Below are positions 1 through 8,695 of a stretch of 64,000 nt of DNA, piece by piece. Both the position numbers and the translations under genes were made by a program. The stretch comes from Chryseobacterium sp. KLBC 52. Its GTDB lineage: Bacteria > Bacteroidota > Bacteroidia > Flavobacteriales > Weeksellaceae. The stretch spans positions 186,001 to 250,000 of the forward strand of contig NZ_QDFZ01000002.1 of assembly GCF_003347605.1 (NCBI RefSeq), given 5' to 3'. A model generated the notes under the pieces. That model made no database searches and had not been told where the DNA came from. It saw only the letters and a program-made list of their open reading frames with translations. Within the stretch, counting starts at the first letter, position 1. Every line of letters starts with the position of its first letter.

Positions 1-1
1 C

Positions 2-181
2 AAAAGTGTCATCAGCCTGAAAAAAGAGGCCTACAAAAAACCGGACTCCCTTGAAATGGATGGTTATTCTTACTGGAAAAAAGAGTTTGATAAAGGAAAT
101 GCCGGGATATTTACGATTCCTGTTTCTGAGATCGTAAGTACAATGGAGAAATCTATTATTGCAGGAGATTATACTAAATAA
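2..181 (+). CDS. C-terminal part of an unidentified protein (cut by window start)
   Basis: An open frame runs from the first bases of the window to TAA at 179-181, giving 59 residues that end in SIIAGDYTK. The composition is normal protein (mixed charged and aromatic residues, e.g. MDGYSYWKKEFDKG), and the next gene follows in the same direction, so this is the tail of a real plus-strand gene. I do not recognise the family, and no start, domain or motif is visible in the remaining part. Confidence 0.6.
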   Translation, partial: KSVISLKKEAYKKPDSLEMDGYSYWKKEFDKGNAGIFTIPVSEIVSTMEKSIIAGDYTK

Positions 182-252
182 AATACCTACATCACAAAGT
201 CTCTGGACTTCAGAAACAAACTATATAATTTAGAATTATCCTTGATACTGGT

Positions 253-747
253 ATGAAAAACTTTAGTCTGATTTTAGCTTTATTACTTTTTTTATCTTGC
301 AACCCACAGAAAAAATTGCAGGGAACCTATAAATCCAACAAAGCTGAATTTGGTTTCTTCGTCACCAAGATAGATTTTAAGAATAACAATGAATTTAATT
401 ACGTGTTTTCCGGAGATCTTCAACATCAGGAACTTTCCGGGCTTTATACGGTAAGCGGCCATAATTTGTATTTAAAATTCAATAAAAATAAAGAAGAGAT
501 CGAATCTGTACATGATTCATTAATAATAGCTGACATGTTATCCGGCAACTATAATAATTATGATTTAAAAAACGAAAACGGGATCAACTACCATTTAAAA
601 TATAAAATCAAAGGAAATAAGCTCTTTGTTTATGACATCAAAAGTGGGCAACTGAAAAGAAAATCAAAAGTATATACTAACCAAAGGAAGTATGTATTTT
701 GGGGCACCCGGTGGAAATACCAAACAGTTTATCTTAAAAAAATATAG
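253..747 (+). CDS. Small lipoprotein of unknown function
   Basis: The protein has 164 residues. It starts with a short lysine-bearing, leucine-rich signal peptide ending in the lipobox LFLSC, so Cys16 should be lipidated and the mature protein anchored in a membrane, facing the periplasm or cell surface. The rest is polar, rich in Lys, Asn and Tyr, with alternating hydrophobic residues that suggest a beta-rich fold (e.g. NEFNYVFSGDL, LSGLYTVSGHNLYLKF). This resembles small lipocalin-like lipoproteins of Bacteroidota, but that is inference from pattern only. It stands alone, 71 bp after the preceding partial gene and 38 bp before a zinc-ribbon gene. Confidence 0.6.
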   Translation: MKNFSLILALLLFLSCNPQKKLQGTYKSNKAEFGFFVTKIDFKNNNEFNYVFSGDLQHQELSGLYTVSGHNLYLKFNKNKEEIESVHDSLIIADMLSGNYNNYDLKNENGINYHLKYKIKGNKLFVYDIKSGQLKRKSKVYTNQRKYVFWGTRWKYQTVYLKKI

Positions 748-785
748 TCCTGGAATATTAATTTAATATCTAAATTAAAATCAGA

Positions 786-1427
786 ATGAAAACGAATTGC
801 AACAAATGTAAAAATGAAGTTATTACTCTAAAATTTTCTGAAGAACAAAAGCTTGATCTTTATATTTTGATGCAAAACGATTTAAAATTATTTGCTGAAA
901 AAAAAATAATTGACGAATTCAATGTAGACAAAAATGAAGCAAAAATTATTATTCAACATGTAAACAATAGAAATGGCAGATGTGCAGCATGTGAGTTTGA
1001 AAAATTGAATGGAGAATATATTGAATGTCCCAATTGTGGTGCTTTTAATTATAATCTCAATGAACCAGTGTTTAATTTAGAATTTTGCAGTCATTTAGAA
1101 TGGTCTCTGGATTTTAAAAACATTGAAAATGAAAATATAAAATATTATGCTAAGTCTTTTTGGTGTGATGGTATAAGTCATTTACCAGAAGACTCAAAAT
1201 CTTTACTTTATCATAATATTGAAAAAAAAAGGCAAATAATAACAAAAGCCTGGATTGGATATAATGGCAATGAGATTTATGAAATGAAAATCAAGTTCGG
1301 GAAAAAAGCTATAGCAAATTATAAGAATAATAAAAGTTTAATCGAATGCATTCCAGGAAATAATGAAGTTCCGAATTGGATAAAGTTATTTATGGAGGAT
1401 AAAAAGATTGAAATTCAATTAAAATAA
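786..1427 (+). CDS. Hypothetical protein with Cys-pair zinc-binding motifs
   Basis: The protein has 213 residues, no signal peptide and is likely cytoplasmic. Cysteine pairs occur at the N-terminus (CNKCK), near residue 67 (CAACE) and near residue 80 (CPNC). The last two pairs are spaced like a zinc ribbon, and the first may form another metal site. The remaining half is charged and has no motif I recognise. The coding region is noticeably more A+T-rich and lysine/asparagine-rich than the housekeeping genes in this window, which fits an accessory gene. It sits beside an SMI1/KNR4-type gene, so a role in a toxin-immunity neighbourhood is possible but unproven. Confidence 0.5.
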   Translation: MKTNCNKCKNEVITLKFSEEQKLDLYILMQNDLKLFAEKKIIDEFNVDKNEAKIIIQHVNNRNGRCAACEFEKLNGEYIECPNCGAFNYNLNEPVFNLEFCSHLEWSLDFKNIENENIKYYAKSFWCDGISHLPEDSKSLLYHNIEKKRQIITKAWIGYNGNEIYEMKIKFGKKAIANYKNNKSLIECIPGNNEVPNWIKLFMEDKKIEIQLK

Positions 1428-1480
1428 TAACTGTGGCCAACATGAGTTTGCATCACTGTAGATGGCAGTAACCTCGCTTT

Positions 1481-1498
1481 GCAAGTCTTCCGACTTGC
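1481..1498. repeat. Short perfect hairpin GCAAGTC/GACTTGC
   Basis: A 7-bp perfect inverted repeat (GCAAGTC at 1481-1487, GACTTGC at 1492-1498) with loop TTCC lies between the zinc-ribbon gene and the SUKH gene. It has no T-run, so it is not a classic terminator. It may be the remnant of a small palindromic element. Confidence 0.35.
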
Positions 1499-1609
1499 GT
1501 CAATAAAAACAAAATCCACCAACACTCTAATTTTTATCCTCAAACTTTCTCTTATCTTTGTTTCAATAACGATCTGATCAATGTTGAATATGTAACACCA
1601 AAACAAAAT

Positions 1610-2155
1610 ATGGCAACAAAAGAAGAATTCTGGGACAGGAAAAAGAAATTAAATGATGATTTCTTCGTGATGGGCTCCGTAGCCAATCCTGCAACTGAAG
1701 AACAAATTAAAAGATATGAAGAAAGCACAGGGTTTAGCTTCAGTGAAGATGTTAAGGATTTTCTGACCTCATTCGGTTCCTTACTTTTTGAAGTGAAAGA
1801 AGAGATCTGGAAACGTCCCCAGGAATTTGATGTTCTTCCAGGCTGGAAATTCGGGTATGGCTTTTTTGTGTACGGACTTTCGCAGGATGAAGAAATGCCT
1901 TCATGGATGGGATTTGAAGAAAAACATCAGGAAGCCCTTGAATATAAACAAAAGCCACTGGGACAACTATTTTTTAAACGCAGTGGAAATCTCTACAGAG
2001 CCTATACCGACAACGGAATCATAAAAATTGAGTATGACAAATACGACGAGGAAGATTATGAAGTATTTGAAGGAAATATCTACGACTTCTTAATTGAAGA
2101 AATTAATAATTTAGAACAGGATTATCTGGAATACATCAACGAAGGAAAACCCTGA
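1610..2155 (+). CDS. SMI1/KNR4 (SUKH) family protein
   Basis: The protein has 181 residues and no signal peptide. The SUKH fold is indicated by the pattern PATEEQIKRYEESTG followed by DVKDFLTSFGSL (about residues 24-60), the classic 'helix, then DfL..yGs' block, and by a later aspartate/glutamate-rich region ending in YDFLIEEINNLEQ. SUKH proteins are commonly immunity proteins that neutralise contact-dependent or T6SS/T9SS-delivered toxins, but no toxin gene is adjacent here. A candidate -7 element TATCTTTG at 1553-1560 lies upstream, without a clear -33. A second SUKH gene lies at 5310. Confidence 0.7.
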   Translation: MATKEEFWDRKKKLNDDFFVMGSVANPATEEQIKRYEESTGFSFSEDVKDFLTSFGSLLFEVKEEIWKRPQEFDVLPGWKFGYGFFVYGLSQDEEMPSWMGFEEKHQEALEYKQKPLGQLFFKRSGNLYRAYTDNGIIKIEYDKYDEEDYEVFEGNIYDFLIEEINNLEQDYLEYINEGKP

Positions 2156-2225
2156 TGGAGTTTTACACAACTTTATACCTCCTGATTTTAAGCTTCTAAA
2201 ACAAAAACACTAAAACTTACTACCA

Positions 2226-3158
2226 TTGAAAACAAAATTATTATTCCTGTCATTTTTGGGTTCCTTGCTGGCCCATGCACAAACACTTCATTTCCAGAAG
2301 CTCGCCGGTATGTCAGCAGGCAGAGGGGCGATAGCAAGTGTAATCGTGAATGATAATATTTATGTGTCCAATGGTTATAAAGCGGATGAAGAAGCCAATT
2401 ATATTGAGAAATATAATATTACCGATAACAGTTGGAGTATTCTCAATACTACTCTAATTCCCAAAAGATTTGCTAATTCGGAAGCTTACCATAATAAGAT
2501 CTATATTTTTAACGGTTTGGGGAACTGTCATCTTGAAATTTTAGATCTAGCAACCAATACCGTAACCGAAGGAGCAATGAATCCCTATTTTGCCAGCGGT
2601 TCCGGTTCTGTTATCTATAATGGCAAAATATATGTGTTTGGAGGCAGCGGGTTGAACGGGGCACCTATATATTCTGATAAATTTCAGTATTACGATATTG
2701 CTTCAGATACCTGGCACCCATTGCCGGATATGCCTGTAGCCAAAGAAACAAAAGGTAAAATTGTTAATAATAAACTGTATGTCATCGGTGGTTTTAACGA
2801 AGCTTCTTCTAATCTGATCGATGTTTACGACCTTAGTACGAATCGTTGGACCAATCAGTATAAAATGCCTGTTGGGATATCCGGGCACTCCTTGGCAGTA
2901 GCCGATAATAAAATTTTCATTGTGGGTGATTATAGTCATCAGGATTTTCTGGCCTATTTTGATACTGCTACCCATAAATTCTACCAGTTATCCTCCGATA
3001 TGATTCCCCGAAGACACGCGGCAGCAGAAGTATATAATAATAGATTATACATCATTGGCGGAAATACAACCACTCTTCCATCTTCCTCTATTAAAAGTAC
3101 ACAAGTTGCAGAGATCAATGAAATAATGTTCAATTTGGATATCCCGTTATCTCCATAG
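2226..3158 (+). CDS. Secreted kelch-repeat protein, copy 1, lacking the T9SS sorting tail
   Basis: The protein has 310 residues from a TTG start. The signal peptide (KTKLLFLSFLGSLLAHAQ) begins directly at this TTG, and the same TTG context recurs in the next gene, which decides the start. Kelch motifs with diglycines are visible (IYVFGGSGLNG, LYVIGGFNE, LYIIGGNT), so a beta-propeller is expected. It is a close tandem paralogue of the gene at 3306, with identical first 21 residues, but it stops after the propeller and has no C-terminal sorting domain. One kelch diglycine is also altered (IFIVGDYSH versus IFMAGGYNN in copy 2). Exported to the periplasm, it may not reach the surface. It could be a decaying duplicate. 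Confidence 0.75.
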   Translation: MKTKLLFLSFLGSLLAHAQTLHFQKLAGMSAGRGAIASVIVNDNIYVSNGYKADEEANYIEKYNITDNSWSILNTTLIPKRFANSEAYHNKIYIFNGLGNCHLEILDLATNTVTEGAMNPYFASGSGSVIYNGKIYVFGGSGLNGAPIYSDKFQYYDIASDTWHPLPDMPVAKETKGKIVNNKLYVIGGFNEASSNLIDVYDLSTNRWTNQYKMPVGISGHSLAVADNKIFIVGDYSHQDFLAYFDTATHKFYQLSSDMIPRRHAAAEVYNNRLYIIGGNTTTLPSSSIKSTQVAEINEIMFNLDIPLSP

Positions 3159-3305
3159 ACGAGAAAATCATCGATATCCAATTACCCAAAGTCAGGAAAC
3201 TTTACGCCATTAAAAAATAAAATCCGAAGTCCTCTATTTCAGATTCAGCTTTTACATATATTTGTTTCTATTAATATGTAAAACAAACACGAAATCTTAC
3301 TACCA

Positions 3306-4481
3306 TTGAAAACAAAATTATTATTCCTGTCATTTTTAGGCTCATTGCTCGCCCATGCACAAACACTTCAATTTAAAACGCTCGCCAATATGTCTGCAGG
3401 CAGAGGAGCCATATCCAGTGTCATCGTAGACGACAATATCTATGTGAGCAACGGATATCAGGAAAGCGGAGGTAACGCCAATTTTATTGAAAAATATAAT
3501 ATTACAGACAACAAATGGAGTGTTCTCAATGCAACTATTAGTCCTAAAAAATTTGCTAATTCAGAGACTTACGATCATAAAATTTATATTTTTAACGGCT
3601 GGGGAAACAGCCATCTTGAAATTGTAGACCTTGAAACCCAGCAAGTAACAAAGGGAGCTGTGAACCGTTCCTATACCGGAAATGCTGGTTCTGCCATCCA
3701 TAATGGCAAAATATATGTGTTCGGTGGCAGCGGGCTCAATGGTGCTGCAACCACTTCATTTTCCAACAGATTCCAATATTATGATATTGCTTCAGACACA
3801 TGGCATCCATTACCGGATATGCCCAGCGCCAGAGAAGCAAAAGGTAAAATTGTGAATGATAAGCTTTATGTCATTGGTGGCTTTAATGGTACCTCATCCC
3901 GTTTGATCAATATCTACGATATCAATACCAATCGCTGGACCGATCAAATTACGATGCCAGCCGGGATATCAGGACATTCATTAGCGGTATCCGGTGATAA
4001 GATTTTTATGGCAGGAGGTTATAATAATCAGACTTTTCTGGCCTACTTTGATACCGCAACCAATAAATTCCACCAGCTGTCATCCAATATGATTCCCAGA
4101 AGACATGCTGCTGCAGAAGTATACAACAATAAATTATACATCATCGGCGGAAGTACAACGTCTGTAACCAAATCGGCTATTAAAAGTACACAGGCAGCTG
4201 ATATTACCGAGATTGCCCTCTCTTCAAATACAGCCAAAGAAGATCATGAAACCAAAACAAGAGTATATACCAACGCATCGAAAGATGGTTTTTTCATCAG
4301 CAATAAAAATAACAGCAATCAATTTGAATTTACCGTCTACTCTTTAGATGGAAAGGAAATACACAAAGGTTTTGCTTACTATAATAAAACGATAGATTTA
4401 TCCAAAGTAAAGCCCGGAAACTATATTTTCAGTTTTAAAAATGAGAAAGGAGTTTTACAGCAGGTTAAAATTTTCAGGTAA
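3306..4481 (+). CDS. Secreted kelch-repeat protein, copy 2, with T9SS type A sorting domain
   Basis: The protein has 391 residues from a TTG start in the context CTTACTACCATTGAAAAC, shared with copy 1. The signal peptide ends at LLAHAQ. Kelch blades with GG motifs run from about residue 30 to 300 (IYVFGGSGLNG, LYVIGGFNG, IFMAGGYNN, LYIIGGST). The last about 75 residues form a T9SS C-terminal domain (FTVYSLDGKEIHKG, then IDLSKVKPGNYIFSF, ending VKIFR), so the protein should cross the outer membrane and be released or anchored on the surface. A possible -7 box TATATTTG lies at 3257-3264. The ligand of the propeller is unknown. Confidence 0.8.
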   Translation: MKTKLLFLSFLGSLLAHAQTLQFKTLANMSAGRGAISSVIVDDNIYVSNGYQESGGNANFIEKYNITDNKWSVLNATISPKKFANSETYDHKIYIFNGWGNSHLEIVDLETQQVTKGAVNRSYTGNAGSAIHNGKIYVFGGSGLNGAATTSFSNRFQYYDIASDTWHPLPDMPSAREAKGKIVNDKLYVIGGFNGTSSRLINIYDINTNRWTDQITMPAGISGHSLAVSGDKIFMAGGYNNQTFLAYFDTATNKFHQLSSNMIPRRHAAAEVYNNKLYIIGGSTTSVTKSAIKSTQAADITEIALSSNTAKEDHETKTRVYTNASKDGFFISNKNNSNQFEFTVYSLDGKEIHKGFAYYNKTIDLSKVKPGNYIFSFKNEKGVLQQVKIFR

Positions 4482-4541
4482 TAGTATATTCACAGGATAT
4501 AAATGAAAAATTAAGCACACAGCGTTCTCAAAACAAAACAA

Positions 4542-5093
4542 TTGATGATAGACGAAATTTTAGTACAAAAAATGATTGAAGATGAAATTCATCCTGATTA
4601 TACCATCTTCAGATATTATGAAACAGAGCTTTATATTTTTATTTTCTGGAAGCATAAAAAATATGATAAAGATGATGAAAGAGGAAAGTTAATTGGAGTT
4701 GGACCTATTGTTTTTGATAAAGCACAGAAGAATTATACCATTTTGGGTTCCGGATCAAACAATAGGCATTATTACAAACATTTGCCAGACAATCTCTTTG
4801 ATGAATACAGAATCATCAATACTTTTGAAAGTATTAAAGCCGGAATTGTAAGGAGAAAGTATGTAAATACTGATGATGTTGACAGATTATGTCAAATTAT
4901 AACTAATGGCTGGGCCAGTGTTGATTTTGACATGCATTATCCTGAAGATTATGATGTAGAAACTCATATTATTGCTGTTTTGAAAAACAAAGAACAACAA
5001 GATACCATCATCAACTTCTGGAATGAAATAGATTACCAATATAAAGTATTGAATGATAAGGAAATACTACTTTGGAAAACAAAAGACGAATAA
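4542..5093 (+). CDS. Hypothetical protein, possibly immunity-like
   Basis: The protein has 183 residues, no signal peptide and no membrane segment. It is acidic and aromatic-rich. The stretch KLIGVGPIVFDKAQKNYTIL, followed by GSGS, resembles the 'pivdk.tGe.y..gsg' pattern of YrhB/Imm35-type immunity proteins, but the match is loose and is my inference. It is followed by about 200 bp of degraded-looking sequence and then a SUKH gene, so it may belong to an array of orphan immunity genes. ATG codons at residues 1 and 2 are both possible starts. Confidence 0.5.
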   Translation: MMIDEILVQKMIEDEIHPDYTIFRYYETELYIFIFWKHKKYDKDDERGKLIGVGPIVFDKAQKNYTILGSGSNNRHYYKHLPDNLFDEYRIINTFESIKAGIVRRKYVNTDDVDRLCQIITNGWASVDFDMHYPEDYDVETHIIAVLKNKEQQDTIINFWNEIDYQYKVLNDKEILLWKTKDE

Positions 5094-5309
5094 AAAAATA
5101 AAAATCAGAAAAGACGGAATTCCTTATGATAAACAAAAACAAAAAAAAGATTATTTAAAAAAATGCTGATATTTCCTGAAAATGATGACCAGCTACTTAC
5201 TAGAAAACAATTTGTTATCAGAAAGTTTAAAACAAAGATTGATTGATAATAAGAATAATAACCCATTTCTCTAAATCGCGGACCTTGTATCAATATTAGA
5301 AGAAATTTT

Positions 5310-5906
5310 ATGAAAAAAAGACAATTTAAAAAACTGGACAATTCAGTTTCAAGCTTTCAATGGATAAAAAAGAAAAGTGAAAGATATTGGCAGAAAGTGG
5401 ATCTGATGGAATGCTGGGGATTCCAGATTCAGGAAGGAAGCAAATGGAAAAAAGGATTATCAGAATCTGAATTAGAAGATTTTCAGAACCAACTGAACAT
5501 CACCTTTCCGGAGTCGTTAAAAAACTATTACAGAACAATGAATGGTCTTGACAAACCGGGAATAGATAACAATGGCGGCGAAGGAGAAATTGATTTTGGT
5601 CCTAAATTTTATTCATACCCTGATGACATTCCCATCATAAAAGCAAGAATTGAATGGATCATGGAAGCCAACCGCGTGACGGAAGATATTATGAAGAACC
5701 AAAATGTACCTCCAATTATCCCCTATTTAGGACATCGGTTTTTAATACTGGATCATGAAGAAAATGTTCTTTCAATGTTTGGTGATGATATTATATTCTG
5801 GGGCGGCAATTTATCAAAAGGAATTGCACAAGATATTTTCCCAATTCATCATGCTGAAAAAAAGAAAATTGATACAAGCTCATTCTGGAACAAAAAAATT
5901 GGGTAG
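5310..5906 (+). CDS. SMI1/KNR4 (SUKH) family protein
   Basis: The protein has 198 residues and is cytoplasmic. The SUKH signature is clear: LSESELEDFQNQLNITFP followed by SLKNYYRTMNGLDKPG (about residues 51-88), then a long middle segment and a C-terminal strand region (FLILDHEENVLSMFGDD, IIFWGGNL). The family is mostly immunity proteins for secreted nuclease or deaminase toxins, with some housekeeping members. No cognate toxin is seen within the window. The region upstream (5094-5309) holds only short broken frames, which could be remnants of a neighbouring toxin or immunity gene. Confidence 0.65.
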   Translation: MKKRQFKKLDNSVSSFQWIKKKSERYWQKVDLMECWGFQIQEGSKWKKGLSESELEDFQNQLNITFPESLKNYYRTMNGLDKPGIDNNGGEGEIDFGPKFYSYPDDIPIIKARIEWIMEANRVTEDIMKNQNVPPIIPYLGHRFLILDHEENVLSMFGDDIIFWGGNLSKGIAQDIFPIHHAEKKKIDTSSFWNKKIG

Positions 5907-5997
5907 TTAAAAAGCAGTTTTCTGCTCTGGTAATAAAATATCAGAAGTTAAAACATTTTCAAAATCCTCTATTTAGAGGTAAAAACATTTATAATAC

Positions 5998-6657
5998 ATG
6001 AAAAAAGCATTTGAATTTCTCACCCATTTAAAAGAAAATAACAACCGGGAATGGTTTGCCAGACATAAATCTGAATACGATGTCATTGTAAAAGAAAACA
6101 AAGTTTTTTTTAATCAGATTTATACCGAACTTCAGGAATATGATAACCTGAAAGGAATGCATATTTTCAGAATTTACAATGATGTACGTTTTTCCAAAAA
6201 CAAAGCACCTTATAAAACCAATTTCGGAGTAGGATATTCCCGCTCGAAACCTATGTTGAGAGGTGGGTATTATATTCAGCTGGAACCGGGCAACAGTTTT
6301 GTAGGCGGCGGATTCTGGGGGCCTGAAGCCAAAGATTTACTTCGCATCCGTAAAGAATTTGAAATCAGCAGCTCAGAAATTGAAAAAATTACCTCAGATA
6401 CAACTTTTATACAATATTTTGGAGAACTTAAAGGAGACGCTGTAAAAACAGCTCCTCGTGGGTTTGATAAAAATCATCCGGCTATTGATCTGATCAGGAA
6501 AAAACAATTCCTTGTGATGCGGCAATTTACAGATAAGGAGGTTTTATCAGACAACTTTCAAAAAGAAGTCCTCCTGACTTTAATTGCCATGAGACCTTTT
6601 TTTGATTATATGAGTGAAATTCTGACCACGGATATGAACGGGGAACCTTTATTTTAA
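5998..6657 (+). CDS. DUF2461 family protein
   Basis: The protein has 219 residues, close to the usual family length of about 220. Diagnostic family features are the N-terminal FEFLTHLKENNNREWFARHK, the central RIYNDVRFSKNKAPYKTNF (about residues 57-76), and GGYYIQLEPGNSFVGGGFW. The biochemical function of DUF2461 (TIGR02453) is unknown; it is widespread in Bacteroidota and is cytoplasmic. It lies 6 bp upstream of a lipoprotein gene, so the two may be cotranscribed. Confidence 0.85.
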   Translation: MKKAFEFLTHLKENNNREWFARHKSEYDVIVKENKVFFNQIYTELQEYDNLKGMHIFRIYNDVRFSKNKAPYKTNFGVGYSRSKPMLRGGYYIQLEPGNSFVGGGFWGPEAKDLLRIRKEFEISSSEIEKITSDTTFIQYFGELKGDAVKTAPRGFDKNHPAIDLIRKKQFLVMRQFTDKEVLSDNFQKEVLLTLIAMRPFFDYMSEILTTDMNGEPLF

Positions 6658-6663
6658 AAAGCC

Positions 6664-7218
6664 ATGAAAAAAATGTCCTTATTCATTTTTACAGCTTTTA
6701 TAATATTGAGTTGTTCTGATCATTCTCAGAAGACAAAATCTATGGATTTTCGCAGTTTTAGACTTCAGGCTCCTAAAGACTGGAGCAAACTGAAAATGGA
6801 TGCTTACGATAGTAATGCCGGAATTATCATCACAAAAAATAATGATTCGATTTTCTACGATTACGGACCTTATTCCTATTCATTAGAAGAAAATGTCACG
6901 ATTATTAGCAGAAAAGATTTCAACGAACTTCTAGCAGTGAATCCAAAAGCTGATACAACACAATTTATTGTCATTGATAAAAATACAAATAGAGAAGATT
7001 TTATCAAAAGTAAAATAACTTATAAAAATATTGATGGGTACAAGGCAAAAATATTGGAACCCAAACAAGTGGGAAAAGGAATGACAGGAGTTTATATCGA
7101 CAGCCTTAAAACTGGATCTATAGGAAATATCAAGTTCAATTTATATGGCATTAATCTGAAGAAAGAAAGTCAGGCAGAACTTTTAAAGGCAATTCATACA
7201 TTACAGTTTAGAAAATAA
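6664..7218 (+). CDS. Lipoprotein of unknown function
   Basis: The protein has 184 residues. The signal peptide MKKMSLFIFTAFIILSC ends in a lipobox (IILSC, Cys17). The mature part has an opening block FRLQAPKDWSKLKMDAYDSN, a pattern often seen in small lipoproteins with a PsbP/MOG1-like fold ('f.l..P.dW...'), and ends in LKAIHTLQFRK, also typical of that group ('i..Tlkf'). The fold assignment is inference. The start is 6 bp after the DUF2461 stop. Confidence 0.65.
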   Translation: MKKMSLFIFTAFIILSCSDHSQKTKSMDFRSFRLQAPKDWSKLKMDAYDSNAGIIITKNNDSIFYDYGPYSYSLEENVTIISRKDFNELLAVNPKADTTQFIVIDKNTNREDFIKSKITYKNIDGYKAKILEPKQVGKGMTGVYIDSLKTGSIGNIKFNLYGINLKKESQAELLKAIHTLQFRK

Positions 7219-7321
7219 TATAACTAAGAATTATGTTCTATGACATTGAATAAAATCTCTCTAATAAGGATTTCCCATTAACTTTTTTATATTTTTGCTC
7301 TGCTGAAAAATTAATAAAACC

Positions 7322-7963
7322 ATGAAACTTTGTATTTTAACCTTCCTGCTTTGCATTTTCAATATTACATATGCACAGGAAAAAGAATATCCATCCATCA
7401 AAAAAGGAGATTTTCCGGAAGGTATTTATATGACTCTGGAGGATGTTTTAAATAAACAACCATCTTCAACTGAAGAGGTCTATTTCAAAGCCTGTGAAAA
7501 GTGTGATTCTCTTGATATGCCGGAAAAAGCATTCTTTTATTTCAAACAAAAAAATAAAAGGGTAAAAGTTCCATTAGCTGTTTCGCATAAAGGAGAAATG
7601 TATTTTCAGACCTATAGAAAATATACCAATAAGAAAGACAACGGATATGATCCTGACCAGTATTCAAGGTTTTGCAAAGTTCTGAACTATGGAAGATTCA
7701 TTTATTTTGAAGAAAATATGAAAGGCTTATGGTCCAAGGCTTTTTTAGGAGCATTAAGTCCTCTTACCTACTCTATCAATGGAAAAACCAAAGGAATTGT
7801 TTTAGATCTGGACAATAAGGAATTTAATATTCTGCAAGATTGTGATGATTTAAATGATTTCCTATCTAAACACGACATTCCTGAATTTCAATGTAATTCA
7901 GAAACCTTTACCATTGGAGATTTGAGAACAAAAATTGAAGAAATTAATCTGCCTTACCGCTAA
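7322..7963 (+). CDS. Secreted protein of unknown function
   Basis: The protein has 213 residues with a clear signal peptide (MKLCILTFLLCIFNITYAQ). The mature protein begins KEYPSIKKGDFPEGIYMTLEDVLNK, a start shared by families of small exported Bacteroidota proteins ('..G.Y.t..df..k.P'). It contains a CEKC motif near residue 59. No sorting domain is present, so it is probably periplasmic. A -7-like TATTTTTG lies at 7290-7297, 25 bp before the ATG. The next gene begins 5 bp after its stop. Confidence 0.6.
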   Translation: MKLCILTFLLCIFNITYAQEKEYPSIKKGDFPEGIYMTLEDVLNKQPSSTEEVYFKACEKCDSLDMPEKAFFYFKQKNKRVKVPLAVSHKGEMYFQTYRKYTNKKDNGYDPDQYSRFCKVLNYGRFIYFEENMKGLWSKAFLGALSPLTYSINGKTKGIVLDLDNKEFNILQDCDDLNDFLSKHDIPEFQCNSETFTIGDLRTKIEEINLPYR

Positions 7964-7967
7964 GCTG

Positions 7968-8651
7968 ATGAACAAGCTTACGTTTATAACTCCGATGAAA
8001 TCCAGGCTTTTTTTACTTTTTCTAATAATATTTTCTGTGAAAATAGCTGCCTGCAAATGCAATGGCACTCCTACGTTAAAATCTTCATTTGACAGTGCTG
8101 ATTTTGTTTTTATTGGTGAAATATATGATATTACAGAAGTTCCTTCTGGATTTAAAACGGTCCAGAATATTCTAAGTAAAGTAAAAATCAATAAGACCTA
8201 CAAATCGGATTCCTATGATGGATTTTATACACACAATGCTACCCTTTTCGGATCTCCGCTGCATTCCTGCGATGTTCTTTTTACCCAAAAAGGGAAATAT
8301 CTGATTTTCGCATATGATGAAAAAGATACCGGATTTCTCTACTCTGACCAATGTTTTATTCAAAAAAAACTGGATGAGCTTTCTCCGGAAGAATTAAAAG
8401 AACTGGAGTCTTTAAGTTCTCAGTATAAAAAATTATCTGAAAACTCTGATATCTCCAATGCTCCTGAACTCACAGATTTGATTGTGGACAGCTCCAATCA
8501 ATCCGATAGAAAAATTAAAGAACAAAAAAGAGAAATATCAATACTCCATCAACAGAATAACAGGTATAAAATCATCATTTATATTTCTATTTTTGTGATC
8601 GTTATGTTTCTTATAGCACTAAGCTTTATGCGCAGAAAAACACAGCGTTGA
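7968..8651 (+). CDS. TIMP/NTR-like exported protein with C-terminal membrane anchor
   Basis: I place the start at ATG 7968 or at 7995, because the signal peptide (MKSRLFLLFLIIFSVKIAAC) begins at 7995 and the longer frame overlaps the previous gene. The mature N-terminus is Cys-x-Cys (CKCNGTP) followed by SFDSADFVFIGEI, which is the pattern of TIMP/netrin-like (NTR) domains found in bacterial secreted proteins; later cysteines (HSCDVLF, SDQCF) fit disulfides. GKYLIFAYDE matches the family's 'G..yl.fa' strand. A predicted membrane helix lies near the C-terminus (IIIYISIFVIVMFLIALSF) followed by RRK. Protease inhibition is known only for animal members and should not be assumed. Confidence 0.65.
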   Translation: MNKLTFITPMKSRLFLLFLIIFSVKIAACKCNGTPTLKSSFDSADFVFIGEIYDITEVPSGFKTVQNILSKVKINKTYKSDSYDGFYTHNATLFGSPLHSCDVLFTQKGKYLIFAYDEKDTGFLYSDQCFIQKKLDELSPEELKELESLSSQYKKLSENSDISNAPELTDLIVDSSNQSDRKIKEQKREISILHQQNNRYKIIIYISIFVIVMFLIALSFMRRKTQR

Positions 8652-8695
8652 AATGAATTTTAAGAGACTCAAAACCTAAATCAATCTTATTAAAC

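Noticed and set aside
3159-3220. Extension of kelch copy 1 in another frame (ending LYAIKK)
   Set aside because: Only about 24 codons, no similarity to a T9SS tail and no start of its own; noted as a possible scar, not a gene.
5094-5309. Short frames between the two plus-strand genes, e.g. one reading KIRKDGIPYDKQKQKKDYLK
   Set aside because: Too short and broken to call as genes; possibly remnants, and mentioned only as context.
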